A DNA stretch of 64,000 bases from assembly GCF_045277565.1 (NCBI RefSeq), contig NZ_CP123584.1:4376106-4440105 (forward strand), in the 5' to 3' direction. This document shows, piece after piece, positions 1 to 14,672 of this stretch. A program made the position numbers and the translations under genes. Numbering within the stretch: position 1 is the stretch's first letter; every line of letters starts with the position of its first letter. The notes below the pieces were generated by a model. It did not search any database. It was not told where the DNA came from and saw only the letters and a list, made by a program, of their open reading frames with translations. This DNA is from Aliisedimentitalea scapharcae. GTDB taxonomy: Bacteria; Pseudomonadota; Alphaproteobacteria; Rhodobacterales; Rhodobacteraceae.

Positions 1-3089
<3,089 letters not shown>

Positions 3090-3172
3090 TTTGATACCTC
3101 AAATTCGTGCGGAAGGGGGGAGAGGTGAGCGGAAACTTTCAAAGCTTCCGCCCAAGAATTTTTGCAAAATTC

Positions 3173-7309
<4,137 letters not shown>

Positions 7310-7501
7310 GTCAGATGTCACCTTTTCAAGTTCTCACCGGACAAGAACGCCGTCGGGTCCCGACGCCTTGCCCATACGAGACAGCGTGTTCAGATCAATT
7401 CATGGCTACCGTCCCGAGTGGTAGCCTCCCGATCCATTGAACCTCGCCTTAGAAAAAACCTCATGACCAAATTGGCAAAAGGTCCTTTCTGAGACAGATT
7501 C

Positions 7502-7572
7502 GGCTGGACCCGGTTTTCCCGGATCCAGCCTGAATATCTGGGTACGAACCGGATCATATCAAGATGATCCGG
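7502..7572 (-). promoter_or_regulatory. rplL-rpoB intergenic hairpins (attenuator/processing region)
   Basis: The 282-base gap between rplL and rpoB holds two stem-loops. One pairs 7549-7557 with 7564-7572: a perfect 9-bp stem with a 6-base loop. The other pairs 7502-7513 with 7519-7530: a 12-bp stem with one G-T type mismatch and a 5-base loop. On the transcribed (minus) strand neither is followed by a U run. Partial Rho-independent termination is therefore less likely than an RNA-processing or attenuation role, such as the RNase III site known between rplL and rpoB in E. coli. The function is inferred from position and structure only. Confidence 0.55.
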
Positions 7573-7591
7573 ACGTTTCCCTCGAAGGCGC

Positions 7592-7963
7592 TTAGGCGAC
7601 TTCGACTTCGGCGCCAGCTGCTTCCAGCTTGCCTTTGACTTCTTCAGCTTCGTCTTTGGAAACTGCTTCTTTGATCTTGCCGCCAGCTTCGACCAGTTCT
7701 TTGGCTTCTTTCAGGCCCAGACCGGTGATTGCGCGAACTTCTTTGATCACGTTGATTTTCGAAGCGCCGGCGTTCTTCAGAACGACGTCGAATTCGGTTT
7801 TTTCTTCTTCTGCAGCTGCGCCACCTTCGGCGGCCGCCATGACAACTGCGCCGCCAGCTGCGGGCTCGATGCCATACTCATCCTTCAGGATGGTTTTCAG
7901 TTCTTGTGCTTCCAGCAGGGTCAGACCCACGATGCTTTCTGCGAGTGCTTTCAGATCAGCCAT
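7592..7963 (-). CDS. rplL: 50S ribosomal protein L7/L12
   Basis: Acidic stalk protein of the large subunit that recruits translation GTPases. It is 123 aa from the ATG at 7963 (MADLKALAESIV), the usual length. The N-terminal dimerisation helix (about residues 1-40) is followed by an Ala/Gly-rich hinge and then the conserved C-terminal domain with EKTEFDVVLKNAG and GLGLKEAKELVE. An upstream in-frame extension to 8014 does not match the family and was left out. It follows rplJ by about 80 bases, as expected for the L10-L12 operon. Confidence 0.98.
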   Translation of the reverse strand: MADLKALAESIVGLTLLEAQELKTILKDEYGIEPAAGGAVVMAAAEGGAAAEEEKTEFDVVLKNAGASKINVIKEVRAITGLGLKEAKELVEAGGKIKEAVSKDEAEEVKGKLEAAGAEVEVA

Positions 7964-8044
7964 TGTATCAGCTCTTTCCGTTTTCAGTATATGTGTTCCA
8001 ACGTCCGGGCACATGCCCCACGCCAGTCATTCAGTACCAACCGC

Positions 8045-8563
8045 TTACGCAGCTTCCGCCTTCTCTTCGATGGTCGAAAGGATGCTTGCGATGTTGCTTG
8101 CAGGTGCGCCAATCGCGCCCGCGATGTTGCTTGCAGGTGCGCCAAGCATGCCGGCGATGGTAGCAATAAGCTCCTCGCGAGACGGCATTTTCGACACGGC
8201 TGCAACGCCAGCGCGGTCCAGAGCGTTCTCGCCCATAGCACCACCAAGGATTTCAAACTTCTTGTTATCCTTGGCGAAGCCCTCGGCAACCTTGGCCGCA
8301 GCCACAGGATCCTCGGAATAGGTCAGAACGGTCATCCCTGTCAGCAGGTCAGAAATGCTTGCACATGACTTTCCCTCGAGGGCGATTTTGGCGAGCCTGT
8401 TTTTGGCAACACGCACAGATCCACCCGCTTCGCGTGCACGCGCGCGCAGATCTTGCATCTCGGCAACTGTCAGACCGACGTAGTGTGCAACCACCACGAC
8501 GCCAGAGCTTTCGAAGATCTGGCCGAGTTCCTCGACCAATTTCTCTTTCTGGGCTCTATCCAC
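8045..8563 (-). CDS. rplJ: 50S ribosomal protein L10
   Basis: Stalk base protein that anchors the L7/L12 dimers. It is 172 aa from a GTG start at 8563 (VDRAQKEKLVEELG), preceded by GGAGAG at good spacing. An ATG 30 bases further upstream (MIIIPNLERT) reads through the ribosome site and was rejected. The motifs VVVVAHYVGLTVAEM and RVAKNRLAKIALEG are typical. It starts the L10-L12-beta-beta' unit. In this genome it is separated from rplA by a glycosyltransferase gene and a roughly 275-base leader. Confidence 0.97.
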   Translation of the reverse strand: MDRAQKEKLVEELGQIFESSGVVVVAHYVGLTVAEMQDLRARAREAGGSVRVAKNRLAKIALEGKSCASISDLLTGMTVLTYSEDPVAAAKVAEGFAKDNKKFEILGGAMGENALDRAGVAAVSKMPSREELIATIAGMLGAPASNIAGAIGAPASNIASILSTIEEKAEAA

Positions 8564-8839
8564 AGTTCTCTCCAAGTTTGGGATGATAATCATCCCGGCT
8601 CAATTTTGCCGGGCGTTAACCCGGCGTTCAGGTCCGTTTTACGGGGTGAGCCAAAAATCGCCCGAGGCGTCCAAAAGGATCCCTCGTCATATTGGTCGTT
8701 CCCGTCTCAGGAGGGAAATTAAGACCCTATACAGGGTCACCCACCATCTTGGACGAAACGAAATAAAGCGCACGACGAATCGCACGCTTCACTTCGAAGA
8801 CTTTCCTAGTGCGAAAACAGGGGACTTCCAAGGGGTAAT
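8564..8839 (-). promoter_or_regulatory. rplJ 5' leader (probable L10 autoregulatory leader)
   Basis: A 276-base non-coding stretch between the glycosyltransferase stop and the rplJ GTG. It includes a short perfect hairpin (GACCC-TGTATA-GGGTC on the transcribed strand, near 8723-8738) and other pairing segments. In many bacteria L10, alone or with L12, represses translation by binding such a leader. Its position and length fit that role, but I have not folded it or matched it to the L10-leader covariance model. A promoter for the L10 operon probably also lies here. Confidence 0.45.
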
Positions 8840-9754
8840 TTACCCGGAAAACACATCCGTACCAAAAATCCGTCGTGCAACCGCATCCGGGTCCACCGGC
8901 AATTCCAGACAGACCCCTTCGGCACGCAATCGCTCCAGACGCGACTGATCCACCCCGTGCAGATCAGCATGCAAGGCTCTCAGCCGATCCTCGGCTTCCG
9001 GCTCCTGCATGACTTCGGTGATCTTTGCAGACAATGGTACGGTGAACCCGCGTGACTGAATGCGCCAATCCAGCTTGGCCCGCCAAACATCGTAATCCAG
9101 CCCGATATGATGCAACAACGCCAGGTCGGCCTGCGCCGCCACGATCTGTTCGGTCAAACCGCCCGGACGCTGGGCCCAATGCTGGCGCAACGTCACCCCG
9201 TCCAAACCGCTGCGCACGAATGATTTGCCCTGTGAATGACCGATCAGCCCCTTGCGCCGGGGCCCAAAATATCCGGCACTCCCCTGATACACCCGCTTGG
9301 CCACGTCCCGCTCCATCGGAAGCCGATAGACCCGGCCCACATGATCCGGCGCGTCGACGATCTCGGCCGTCCCAACCCGAAACACATCCACCTCAGCTGG
9401 AAGATCACTCAGACAGGCGGCAATATCGCTGTCGGGCAAATACATGAACTCATCCGCATCGACATTCAAAAGCCAGTCACAGCCTTGCTGCTGATAGATC
9501 CAGGTCAGCCCAACATTCTGTCGTTTGGTGAAACGTGTGTCCTGTGTCACACCCCGCGCCTGCCAGAATTCTGGTGTGCAGGGGATACAGGTCATTTGGG
9601 GGTGGTCACCCAGGACCCCGATGGCGGGGTCCTGGGGATTATCAAACAACAGGGTCAGACCTGTGGCACCAGCATCCAGATACCAAGCCGCAAACCGAAG
9701 CGTTTCGGCCAAAGGCTCGTTCAGGATTGCGCCGACATGCCAGGTCGCAGTCAA
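8840..9754 (-). CDS. GT2-type glycosyltransferase within the ribosomal protein cluster
   Basis: Predicted cytosolic glycosyltransferase of the GT-A fold (GT2 / glyco_tranf_2_4-like), 304 aa. The metal-binding DxD-type motif is in LLNVDADEF at about residues 96-103 (D99, D101). The N-terminal half (HVGAILNEPLAETLRF) has the usual nucleotide-sugar region. The only plausible start is a TTG at 9754. The reading frame is the same as that of rplA, and only 15 bases separate the rplA stop (9770-9772) from this TTG, so translation may be coupled to rplA. It is an odd resident between rplA and rplJ. The acceptor and sugar are unknown; a cell-surface glycan role is a guess. Confidence 0.85.
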   Translation of the reverse strand: MTATWHVGAILNEPLAETLRFAAWYLDAGATGLTLLFDNPQDPAIGVLGDHPQMTCIPCTPEFWQARGVTQDTRFTKRQNVGLTWIYQQQGCDWLLNVDADEFMYLPDSDIAACLSDLPAEVDVFRVGTAEIVDAPDHVGRVYRLPMERDVAKRVYQGSAGYFGPRRKGLIGHSQGKSFVRSGLDGVTLRQHWAQRPGGLTEQIVAAQADLALLHHIGLDYDVWRAKLDWRIQSRGFTVPLSAKITEVMQEPEAEDRLRALHADLHGVDQSRLERLRAEGVCLELPVDPDAVARRIFGTDVFSG

Positions 9755-9769
9755 ACCCTGCGCTCCGGC

Positions 9770-10468
9770 TTATTCGCCGGTTGCGTTTGCAACATCAACG
9801 GTGATGCCCGGACCCATGGTCGAGCTCAGCGCGATTTTCTTCATGTAGGTGCCTTTGGCGCCCGACGGCTTGGCACGGGCCACAGCCGAAATGAATGCGC
9901 GGATGTTCTCGATCAGCTTGGCTTCGTCGAACGACGCTTTGCCAACACCGGCGTGAACAACACCACCTTTTTCGGCCTTGAACTGGACTTCGCCGCCTTT
10001 GGCCGCTTCCACAGCTGCTTTGACGTCCATGGTCACGGTGCCAACCTTGGGGTTCGGCATCAGGTTGCGCGGGCCCAGGATTTTGCCCAGACGACCAACG
10101 ATGGGCATCATGTCCGGGGTTGCAATGCAACGATCGAAATCGATGTTGCCGCCCTGGATGGCTTCCATCAGGTCTTCTGCGCCGATGACATCTGCGCCGG
10201 CTTCCTTGGCTTCGTCTGCCTTGGGGCCACGTGCAAACACAGCAACGCGCATGGATTTGCCTGTGCCGTTGGGCAGGCCAACAACACCGCGGACCATCTG
10301 GTCTGCGTGACGGGTGTCAACGCCCAGGTTCAGAGCCACTTCGACGGTTTCGTCGAATTTGGCAACTGCGCTGGCTTTGATCAGCGCGACGGCTTCTTCA
10401 ACAGTCACGTTCTCTTTGCCTGCAAAGGCTTCGCGTGCTGCGCGGGTACGTTTTCCGAGCTTTGCCAT
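9770..10468 (-). CDS. rplA: 50S ribosomal protein L1
   Basis: Primary rRNA-binding protein of the L1 stalk. It is 232 aa from the ATG at 10468, against 234 aa in E. coli. It starts MAKLGKRTRAARE and contains the conserved NIDFDRCIATPDMMPIVGRLG and GTVTMDVKAAVEAAKGG stretches. The start lies one base after the rplK stop, so the two are translationally coupled. L1 classically autoregulates the L11-L1 unit. The next gene downstream is a glycosyltransferase rather than rplJ. Confidence 0.98.
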   Translation of the reverse strand: MAKLGKRTRAAREAFAGKENVTVEEAVALIKASAVAKFDETVEVALNLGVDTRHADQMVRGVVGLPNGTGKSMRVAVFARGPKADEAKEAGADVIGAEDLMEAIQGGNIDFDRCIATPDMMPIVGRLGKILGPRNLMPNPKVGTVTMDVKAAVEAAKGGEVQFKAEKGGVVHAGVGKASFDEAKLIENIRAFISAVARAKPSGAKGTYMKKIALSSTMGPGITVDVANATGE

Positions 10469-10469
10469 C

Positions 10470-10895
10470 TTACTTCACCTCGATGCCCATGGAGCGGGCC
10501 GAACCCAGAATGATCTGCATCGCCGCTTCAACGTCATTGGCGTTCAGGTCGGTCATTTTCGCTTCTGCGATTTCCTTGACCTGAGCAACGGTCACGGTGC
10601 CGGCGGTCTCACGACCAGGGTTGTTGGCACCCGACTTCAGCTTGGCAGCCTTCTTCAGGTAATAAGACGCAGGCGGCGTCTTGATTTCCATGGTGAAGGA
10701 TTTGTCCTGGTAATAGGAAATCACGGTCGGGCAAGGTGCGCCAACTTCCATGTCTGCGGTCTTGGCGTTGAACGCCTTGCAGAATTCCATGATGTTGATG
10801 CCGCGCTGACCCAGCGCAGGACCCACTGGCGGGGACGGGTTTGCCTTACCGGCAGGAACCTGAAGCTTCAGGCTCCCTACGAGCTTCTTGGCCAT
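10470..10895 (-). CDS. rplK: 50S ribosomal protein L11
   Basis: L11 protein of the GTPase-associated centre, 141 aa. The start is the ATG at 10895 (MAKKLVGSLKLQVPAG), with GGAGAAG just upstream. A longer frame back to 10943 is non-homologous. The motifs GKANPSPPVGPALGQRG (N-terminal, thiostrepton region) and AGTVTVAQVKEIAE (C-terminal RNA-binding domain) are present. It heads the L11-L1 pair 144 bases downstream of nusG, and a palindromic repeat lies in that gap. Confidence 0.98.
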   Translation of the reverse strand: MAKKLVGSLKLQVPAGKANPSPPVGPALGQRGINIMEFCKAFNAKTADMEVGAPCPTVISYYQDKSFTMEIKTPPASYYLKKAAKLKSGANNPGRETAGTVTVAQVKEIAEAKMTDLNANDVEAAMQIILGSARSMGIEVK

Positions 10896-11013
10896 TGGCC
10901 TTCTCCTTTGCAACACCCCTGGGACGCGTCCCTCGGGGTTCATGTTGTGTGGTCTGGGTCACGTATCGCGATACGCTTGCCTCCCACAATGAAACGACGT
11001 CTTCACGCCGTAG

Positions 11014-11033
11014 GGTGCGTGCTGGCACGCACC
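11014..11033. repeat. Palindromic intergenic repeat, copy 1 (3' of nusG)
   Basis: A perfect 9-bp inverted repeat, GGTGCGTGC, with a 2-base loop. It lies 6 bases beyond the nusG stop codon. The same 20-bp palindrome, differing only in the loop, recurs at 38673-38692, likewise just 3' of a minus-strand gene (rlmN). Outside the stem, both copies share CCTACG and a further CG on the side away from the gene. There is no T run, so a simple intrinsic terminator is unlikely. It is probably a REP-like dispersed element. Confidence 0.75.
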
Positions 11034-11039
11034 GTTCGC

Positions 11040-11573
11040 TCAGATCTGTTTGTTGACCTGAGTGAAATCCAGTTCGACCGGGGTTTCCCGGCCAAAGATC
11101 GACACCGTCACCTTGAGCTTCTGGTTGTCGTCGTCGACCTCTTCGACCATGCCGTCGAAATCTTCGAACGGACCGTCATTGACCTTGACGCGTTCACCAA
11201 TCTCAAAGCTGATGAGCGTCCGCGGTGCGTCTTCACCTTCCTGAACACGGTTCAGGATCTGGTTCACCTCGGCATCACGCATCGGCATCGGGCGGCCCTG
11301 GGGACCCAGAAACCCGGTGACGCGGTTGATCGAGTTGATCAGGTGATAGCCCTGGTCGGACATTTCCATGTGCACCAAAACATACCCCGGCATGAACCGG
11401 CGCTCGGTGGTGACCTTCTTGCCGCGGCGCACTTCGATCACTTCTTCGGTCGGCACCAGAACTTCGTCGATCTCATCCTCGAGACCCTGTTCGGCAACCG
11501 AGGTGCGGATCTGCTCTGCGATCTTCTTCTCGAAATTCGAGAGAACGCTGACCGAATACCATCGTTTCGCCAT
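11040..11573 (-). CDS. nusG: Transcription termination/antitermination factor NusG
   Basis: NusG couples RNA polymerase to Rho and the ribosome. It is 177 aa from the ATG at 11573 (MAKRWYSVSVLSNFEKK). The NGN domain covers roughly residues 1-120 (MPGYVLVHMEMSD). The C-terminal KOW domain follows, with GERVKVNDGPFEDFDGMVEEVD. It follows secE on the same strand but across an unusually long gap of 219 bases, so it may have its own promoter. Confidence 0.98.
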   Translation of the reverse strand: MAKRWYSVSVLSNFEKKIAEQIRTSVAEQGLEDEIDEVLVPTEEVIEVRRGKKVTTERRFMPGYVLVHMEMSDQGYHLINSINRVTGFLGPQGRPMPMRDAEVNQILNRVQEGEDAPRTLISFEIGERVKVNDGPFEDFDGMVEEVDDDNQKLKVTVSIFGRETPVELDFTQVNKQI

Positions 11574-11792
11574 GAACCTGCCGTCCTTGTATTGCCCGAC
11601 GCGCATCAATCTCGGCGTCATTTGCGTAAGTCATTTCGTTGCGGTGTTCCGCTGCGACCCGGAACAAAAAGCGGCGCGCAACACGAATCGCCGCACGCCC
11701 ATCCAGAGTCAGCCAGTCACCTAACCGGCATTGCCGACCAAATCAAGGGGGGCATAGGATCAACCGTCCGTCGCAAACGCACGATCCCGGAA

Positions 11793-11990
11793 TTAGCCGA
11801 AATAGCTCAGAACACCCGTCAGGCCAGCTTTGATCAGCACATCGACCAAGGCAAAGAAAATCGCCGTCAACGCCGCCATCAGGAACACCATGACCGTGGT
11901 CAATAGCACCTCACGACGAGTCGGCCAAACGACCTTGGAGACCTCGGCGCGGACTTGCTGAACAAACTGAACTGGATTGGTGGTGGCCAT
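11793..11990 (-). CDS. secE: Preprotein translocase subunit SecE
   Basis: Small essential subunit of the SecYEG channel in the inner membrane. It is 65 aa from the ATG at 11990 (MATTNPVQFVQQVRAEV). It has the single-TM minimal form: the amphipathic conserved KVVWPTRREVLLTT is followed by one transmembrane helix (about residues 33-55). It is followed by nusG. The upstream neighbour on the same strand is an MFS exporter ending about 60 bases away, so the secE promoter is probably in or just beyond that gene's end. Confidence 0.95.
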   Translation of the reverse strand: MATTNPVQFVQQVRAEVSKVVWPTRREVLLTTVMVFLMAALTAIFFALVDVLIKAGLTGVLSYFG

Positions 11991-12051
11991 GTGGCTCTCG
12001 TTTCTTTGGGTATGTCGACAACAGGGCACATAACCGGGCCGACCGGCATTT

Positions 12052-13272
12052 TCAAGACCGCTTTGGCGCACAGTCGATCATATCGCCGACACCGGGGCGC
12101 AAACGCATCACCGCACATGCGGCCAGCAACCCGCCCAGTGACACCAACAGCATCAGAACAAACAACACCAAAACCGACCCACCCGGAGGCAAGAGGGCGG
12201 CCGCCATCCCGGCAAAGGCCGCTCCGCCTGCCACCATCAGCGCTCCGCTCAATCCCGACGCGCTCCCGGCCAGCCGCGGATTCACCGACATGACCCCGGC
12301 CGTCGCCGCGGGCAGCGTCAAACCGTTGCCGATCCCGACCCCGACAACCGGCACAAAGAATCCCAACGCAGACGGCCCCACCAACAGATACCAAAACAGA
12401 CCCGCCGCCATCGCGCTACAGGCAACGACCCGCCCTGCAATCATCAATCCCGTCGGGCCCCAGCGACGGTTCAACCGACCCGACAGGAAACTGCCGAACA
12501 TGAAACCACCCGAGATCGACCCCATGCCGACGCCCACAGCCACCGGGGACAACCCAAAAATCTCTGCGGCCACCAACGGTCCGCCTCCCAGGAATGCATA
12601 AAACGCCCCAACCGAGAACGTCAGACACAGCGCATAGGACCAGAAAACAGGGGACGCGATCAGCGTCGGATACGCCGAAAACTGTGCGGCAAAGGTGCCA
12701 ATCGGTTTGGAATTCGTTTCACCCAGATCAACCCAGCACAGACAGAACATGGCCGCTCCCGCACCTGCCAGCACAACAAATCCCGACCGCCAACCGAACG
12801 CCACGTCCAGCGCGCCGCCCAACGCAGGCCCCAGCATCGGGGCCACCGCCATGACCATCGCCACCAGACCGATCAGACGCACCGCTTCCTGTTCAGGGGC
12901 CATGTCCCGGATCACCGCGCGGGACAGAACTGCCCCGGAAATAATCCCGCCCTGCAACAGCCGAAAGGCCAGAAACACCCGAATATCCTCGGCCCACACA
13001 CATCCCAGCGAGGCCAGCGTGAAAACGGCCAGCGCCCCCAACAGAATCGGCCTGCGCCCATATCGGTCCGACAACGGTCCCAGAACCAGTTGCAAGACGG
13101 CAGACACCAACATGAACCCGGACACCGCCAGATTCATCACCGAATACTCCACGCCAAATTCCAATGCCATCTCTGGCAAGGACGGGAGGAACAGGTTGAG
13201 CGACAATACGGCCAGCGCTGTCATCAGAATAAGTGTTGCCAGATGCGGTGGCGACCGAAAGGCAGAAGTCAT
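12052..13272 (-). CDS. MFS multidrug exporter, Bcr/CflA-type
   Basis: Predicted 12-TM inner-membrane drug/proton antiporter of the major facilitator superfamily, 406 aa. The motif A loop (GPLSDRYGRRP) lies between TM2 and TM3. The motif C-like stretch of drug exporters, APMLGPALGGAL, falls at about residues 148-160. The Bcr/CflA assignment rests on the N-terminal layout and length; substrates cannot be told. No strong ribosome site is visible ahead of the ATG at 13272. Codon use resembles its neighbours. It lies upstream of secE, which is probably chance adjacency rather than functional linkage. Confidence 0.88.
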   Translation of the reverse strand: MTSAFRSPPHLATLILMTALAVLSLNLFLPSLPEMALEFGVEYSVMNLAVSGFMLVSAVLQLVLGPLSDRYGRRPILLGALAVFTLASLGCVWAEDIRVFLAFRLLQGGIISGAVLSRAVIRDMAPEQEAVRLIGLVAMVMAVAPMLGPALGGALDVAFGWRSGFVVLAGAGAAMFCLCWVDLGETNSKPIGTFAAQFSAYPTLIASPVFWSYALCLTFSVGAFYAFLGGGPLVAAEIFGLSPVAVGVGMGSISGGFMFGSFLSGRLNRRWGPTGLMIAGRVVACSAMAAGLFWYLLVGPSALGFFVPVVGVGIGNGLTLPAATAGVMSVNPRLAGSASGLSGALMVAGGAAFAGMAAALLPPGGSVLVLFVLMLLVSLGGLLAACAVMRLRPGVGDMIDCAPKRS

Positions 13273-13514
13273 ACAGGTGCTTTCTGTGCATGTCCCTTAA
13301 ATCGCTAACAGGTTCACCGCGCGGGGCTAAGATAGCGCAGGCAGTCGCTGACGTATTTCACGGAAGTTTATTGTAACACAGCTCTTGCCTTTTGAACCGG
13401 ACCCGGCTGCCCCGCCCAGCGCACCATCATACAGAGGTTCCAAGGCTCAAGCCTGCGACACACATGCAGGATCAGTCAACGCACGTTTGACAGCCAGGGA
13501 CAGGCGCACCGTAT

Positions 13515-14264
13515 TTACTGCTTTCTGGGGGCCTTTTCGATCGCGTCCACGGGAAATCCCGCCGCGATGTCCGCCTTGTCCGTGATCTCATCCAGCGACG
13601 CCTCCAGGCTGAGCCGCAGCTGTTCCATCTGGTCTTCGCTGGGTTTGCGCGGCACCGGATCCGTCCATTCCTGACATATCAGCACGCCACGCGACCAGGG
13701 TTTGGGCAACATCTGCCTGTCCCAGGTCGGCAGACGGAACACCCGATGTTCGGCAAAGGCCACCGTGAACACCCGGCACCCGGTCATGCGCGCCCAGACC
13801 AGCGGTACGGTTGACGACACCCGCGCCGGACCTCGCGGCCCATCCGCCGCAATCCCGATCGAGCTCCCCTCCTTGACCAGCCGCAACACCTCACGCGACA
13901 GGGCGACGTGTCGTTTGTGGCTGGACATCGGTATCGTTTCAAACCCCAACCGCACCAGGATCTGCCCCGCCAGACGCCCGGCCCGCGCAGCAGAGGTCAA
14001 GGCGCAGATTCGGCCCAGGGATGTATCAAACAGAAAGGGGGCCATGATCAGCCGCTGATGCCACAGCACAAAGATCACCGGCTCGCCATTTCGCACACAA
14101 TCATCCATCGCGTCGAAGCCGCTGCGCTCCCATGTCGAGGTGCGGTAAGCGAATCGCACATAGGACGTGATCAACGCCTGAATGCTGTTGTTGAACCACG
14201 CGCTATCCGCGATCCTTTTCCTCAAACTCACCAGCCTGTTCCTCTGATTGACGGCCTCTGTCAT
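13515..14264 (-). CDS. DUF374 / lysophospholipid acyltransferase-like protein
   Basis: Member of the DUF374 family related to lysophospholipid acyltransferases, probably acting on lipid A or phospholipid at the inner membrane. It is 249 aa from the ATG at 14264 (MTEAVNQRNR). A GTG at 14231 (VSLRKRIADS) is an alternative that matches the family start better. Conserved elements are VIFVLWHQRLIMAPF, carrying the acyltransferase His, and SIGIAADGPRGPARV. The gene faces away from tRNA-Trp. The substrate is not known for the family. Confidence 0.82.
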   Translation of the reverse strand: MTEAVNQRNRLVSLRKRIADSAWFNNSIQALITSYVRFAYRTSTWERSGFDAMDDCVRNGEPVIFVLWHQRLIMAPFLFDTSLGRICALTSAARAGRLAGQILVRLGFETIPMSSHKRHVALSREVLRLVKEGSSIGIAADGPRGPARVSSTVPLVWARMTGCRVFTVAFAEHRVFRLPTWDRQMLPKPWSRGVLICQEWTDPVPRKPSEDQMEQLRLSLEASLDEITDKADIAAGFPVDAIEKAPRKQ

Positions 14265-14378
14265 ATCGCAAAGGCAAAGCTGCACAAGCCCCGAGCACAG
14301 AGTGTGCATTCTTGCCCCCCGAATATGCAATTCCCTCTTGTTTCTGCCTGCGCGCTGTCTTAGGAGAGGGCCCACTGC

Positions 14379-14454
14379 AGGGGTATAGCTCAGTTGGTAG
14401 AGCGACGGTCTCCAAAACCGTAGGTCTCGGGTTCGAACCCTGATGCCCCTGCCA
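14379..14454 (+). tRNA. tRNA-Trp (CCA anticodon)
   Basis: A 76-base cloverleaf with encoded CCA. The acceptor stem AGGGGTA pairs with TGCCCCT (one G-T pair). The D-arm contains AGCTCAGTTGGTAGAGC and the T-loop contains GGTTCGAACCC. The anticodon CCA is at 14412-14414 in a CTCCAAA loop. It is read rightwards, opposite to the flanking protein genes. An intrinsic terminator lies about 190 bases downstream. Confidence 0.97.
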
Positions 14455-14498
14455 GTACCTCAAAATCAGACCAGCCCCCCAAACAGATCACATAACCT

Positions 14499-14535
14499 TT
14501 TGTCAGCCGACTCTCACCGTTTGTCAGCCGACTCT
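14499..14535. repeat. Short tandem direct repeat downstream of tRNA-Trp
   Basis: The 16-base unit TTTGTCAGCCGACTCT occurs at 14499-14514 and again at 14520-14535, a period of 21 bases. It is followed by smaller repeats such as GTGCAGCTG (twice) and CTGATTTGGGGCC / CTGATCTGGGGCC. The stretch 14455-14640 otherwise holds no gene. This could be slippage-derived debris or a trace of past integration at the tRNA 3' side, but no duplicated tRNA end (att) is seen. Confidence 0.6.
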
Positions 14536-14639
14536 GGTGCAGCTGGGGTGCAGCTGACTCAGGCTTACCTGATTTGGGGCCCGCCTGATCTGGGGCCTAT
14601 GTGATCTGAACCCCACCAACCGGCGTATCTGTCATTCGA

Positions 14640-14671
14640 AAAAGACCGCCCAAAAGGGCGGTCTTTTCTGT
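14640..14671. terminator. Bidirectional intrinsic terminator between tRNA-Trp and M16 gene
   Basis: A 12-bp stem, AAAAGACCGCCC paired with GGGCGGTCTTTT (14640-14651 and 14656-14667), with an AAAA loop and T runs on both strands. It lies just beyond the stop (14673) of the minus-strand peptidase and downstream of the tRNA, so it can end transcription in both directions. Confidence 0.9.
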
Positions 14672-14672
14672 T

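Noticed and set aside
14379..14672. Integrated element at tRNA-Trp
   Set aside because: No integrase gene, no duplicated tRNA end and only 200 bases before the next core gene.
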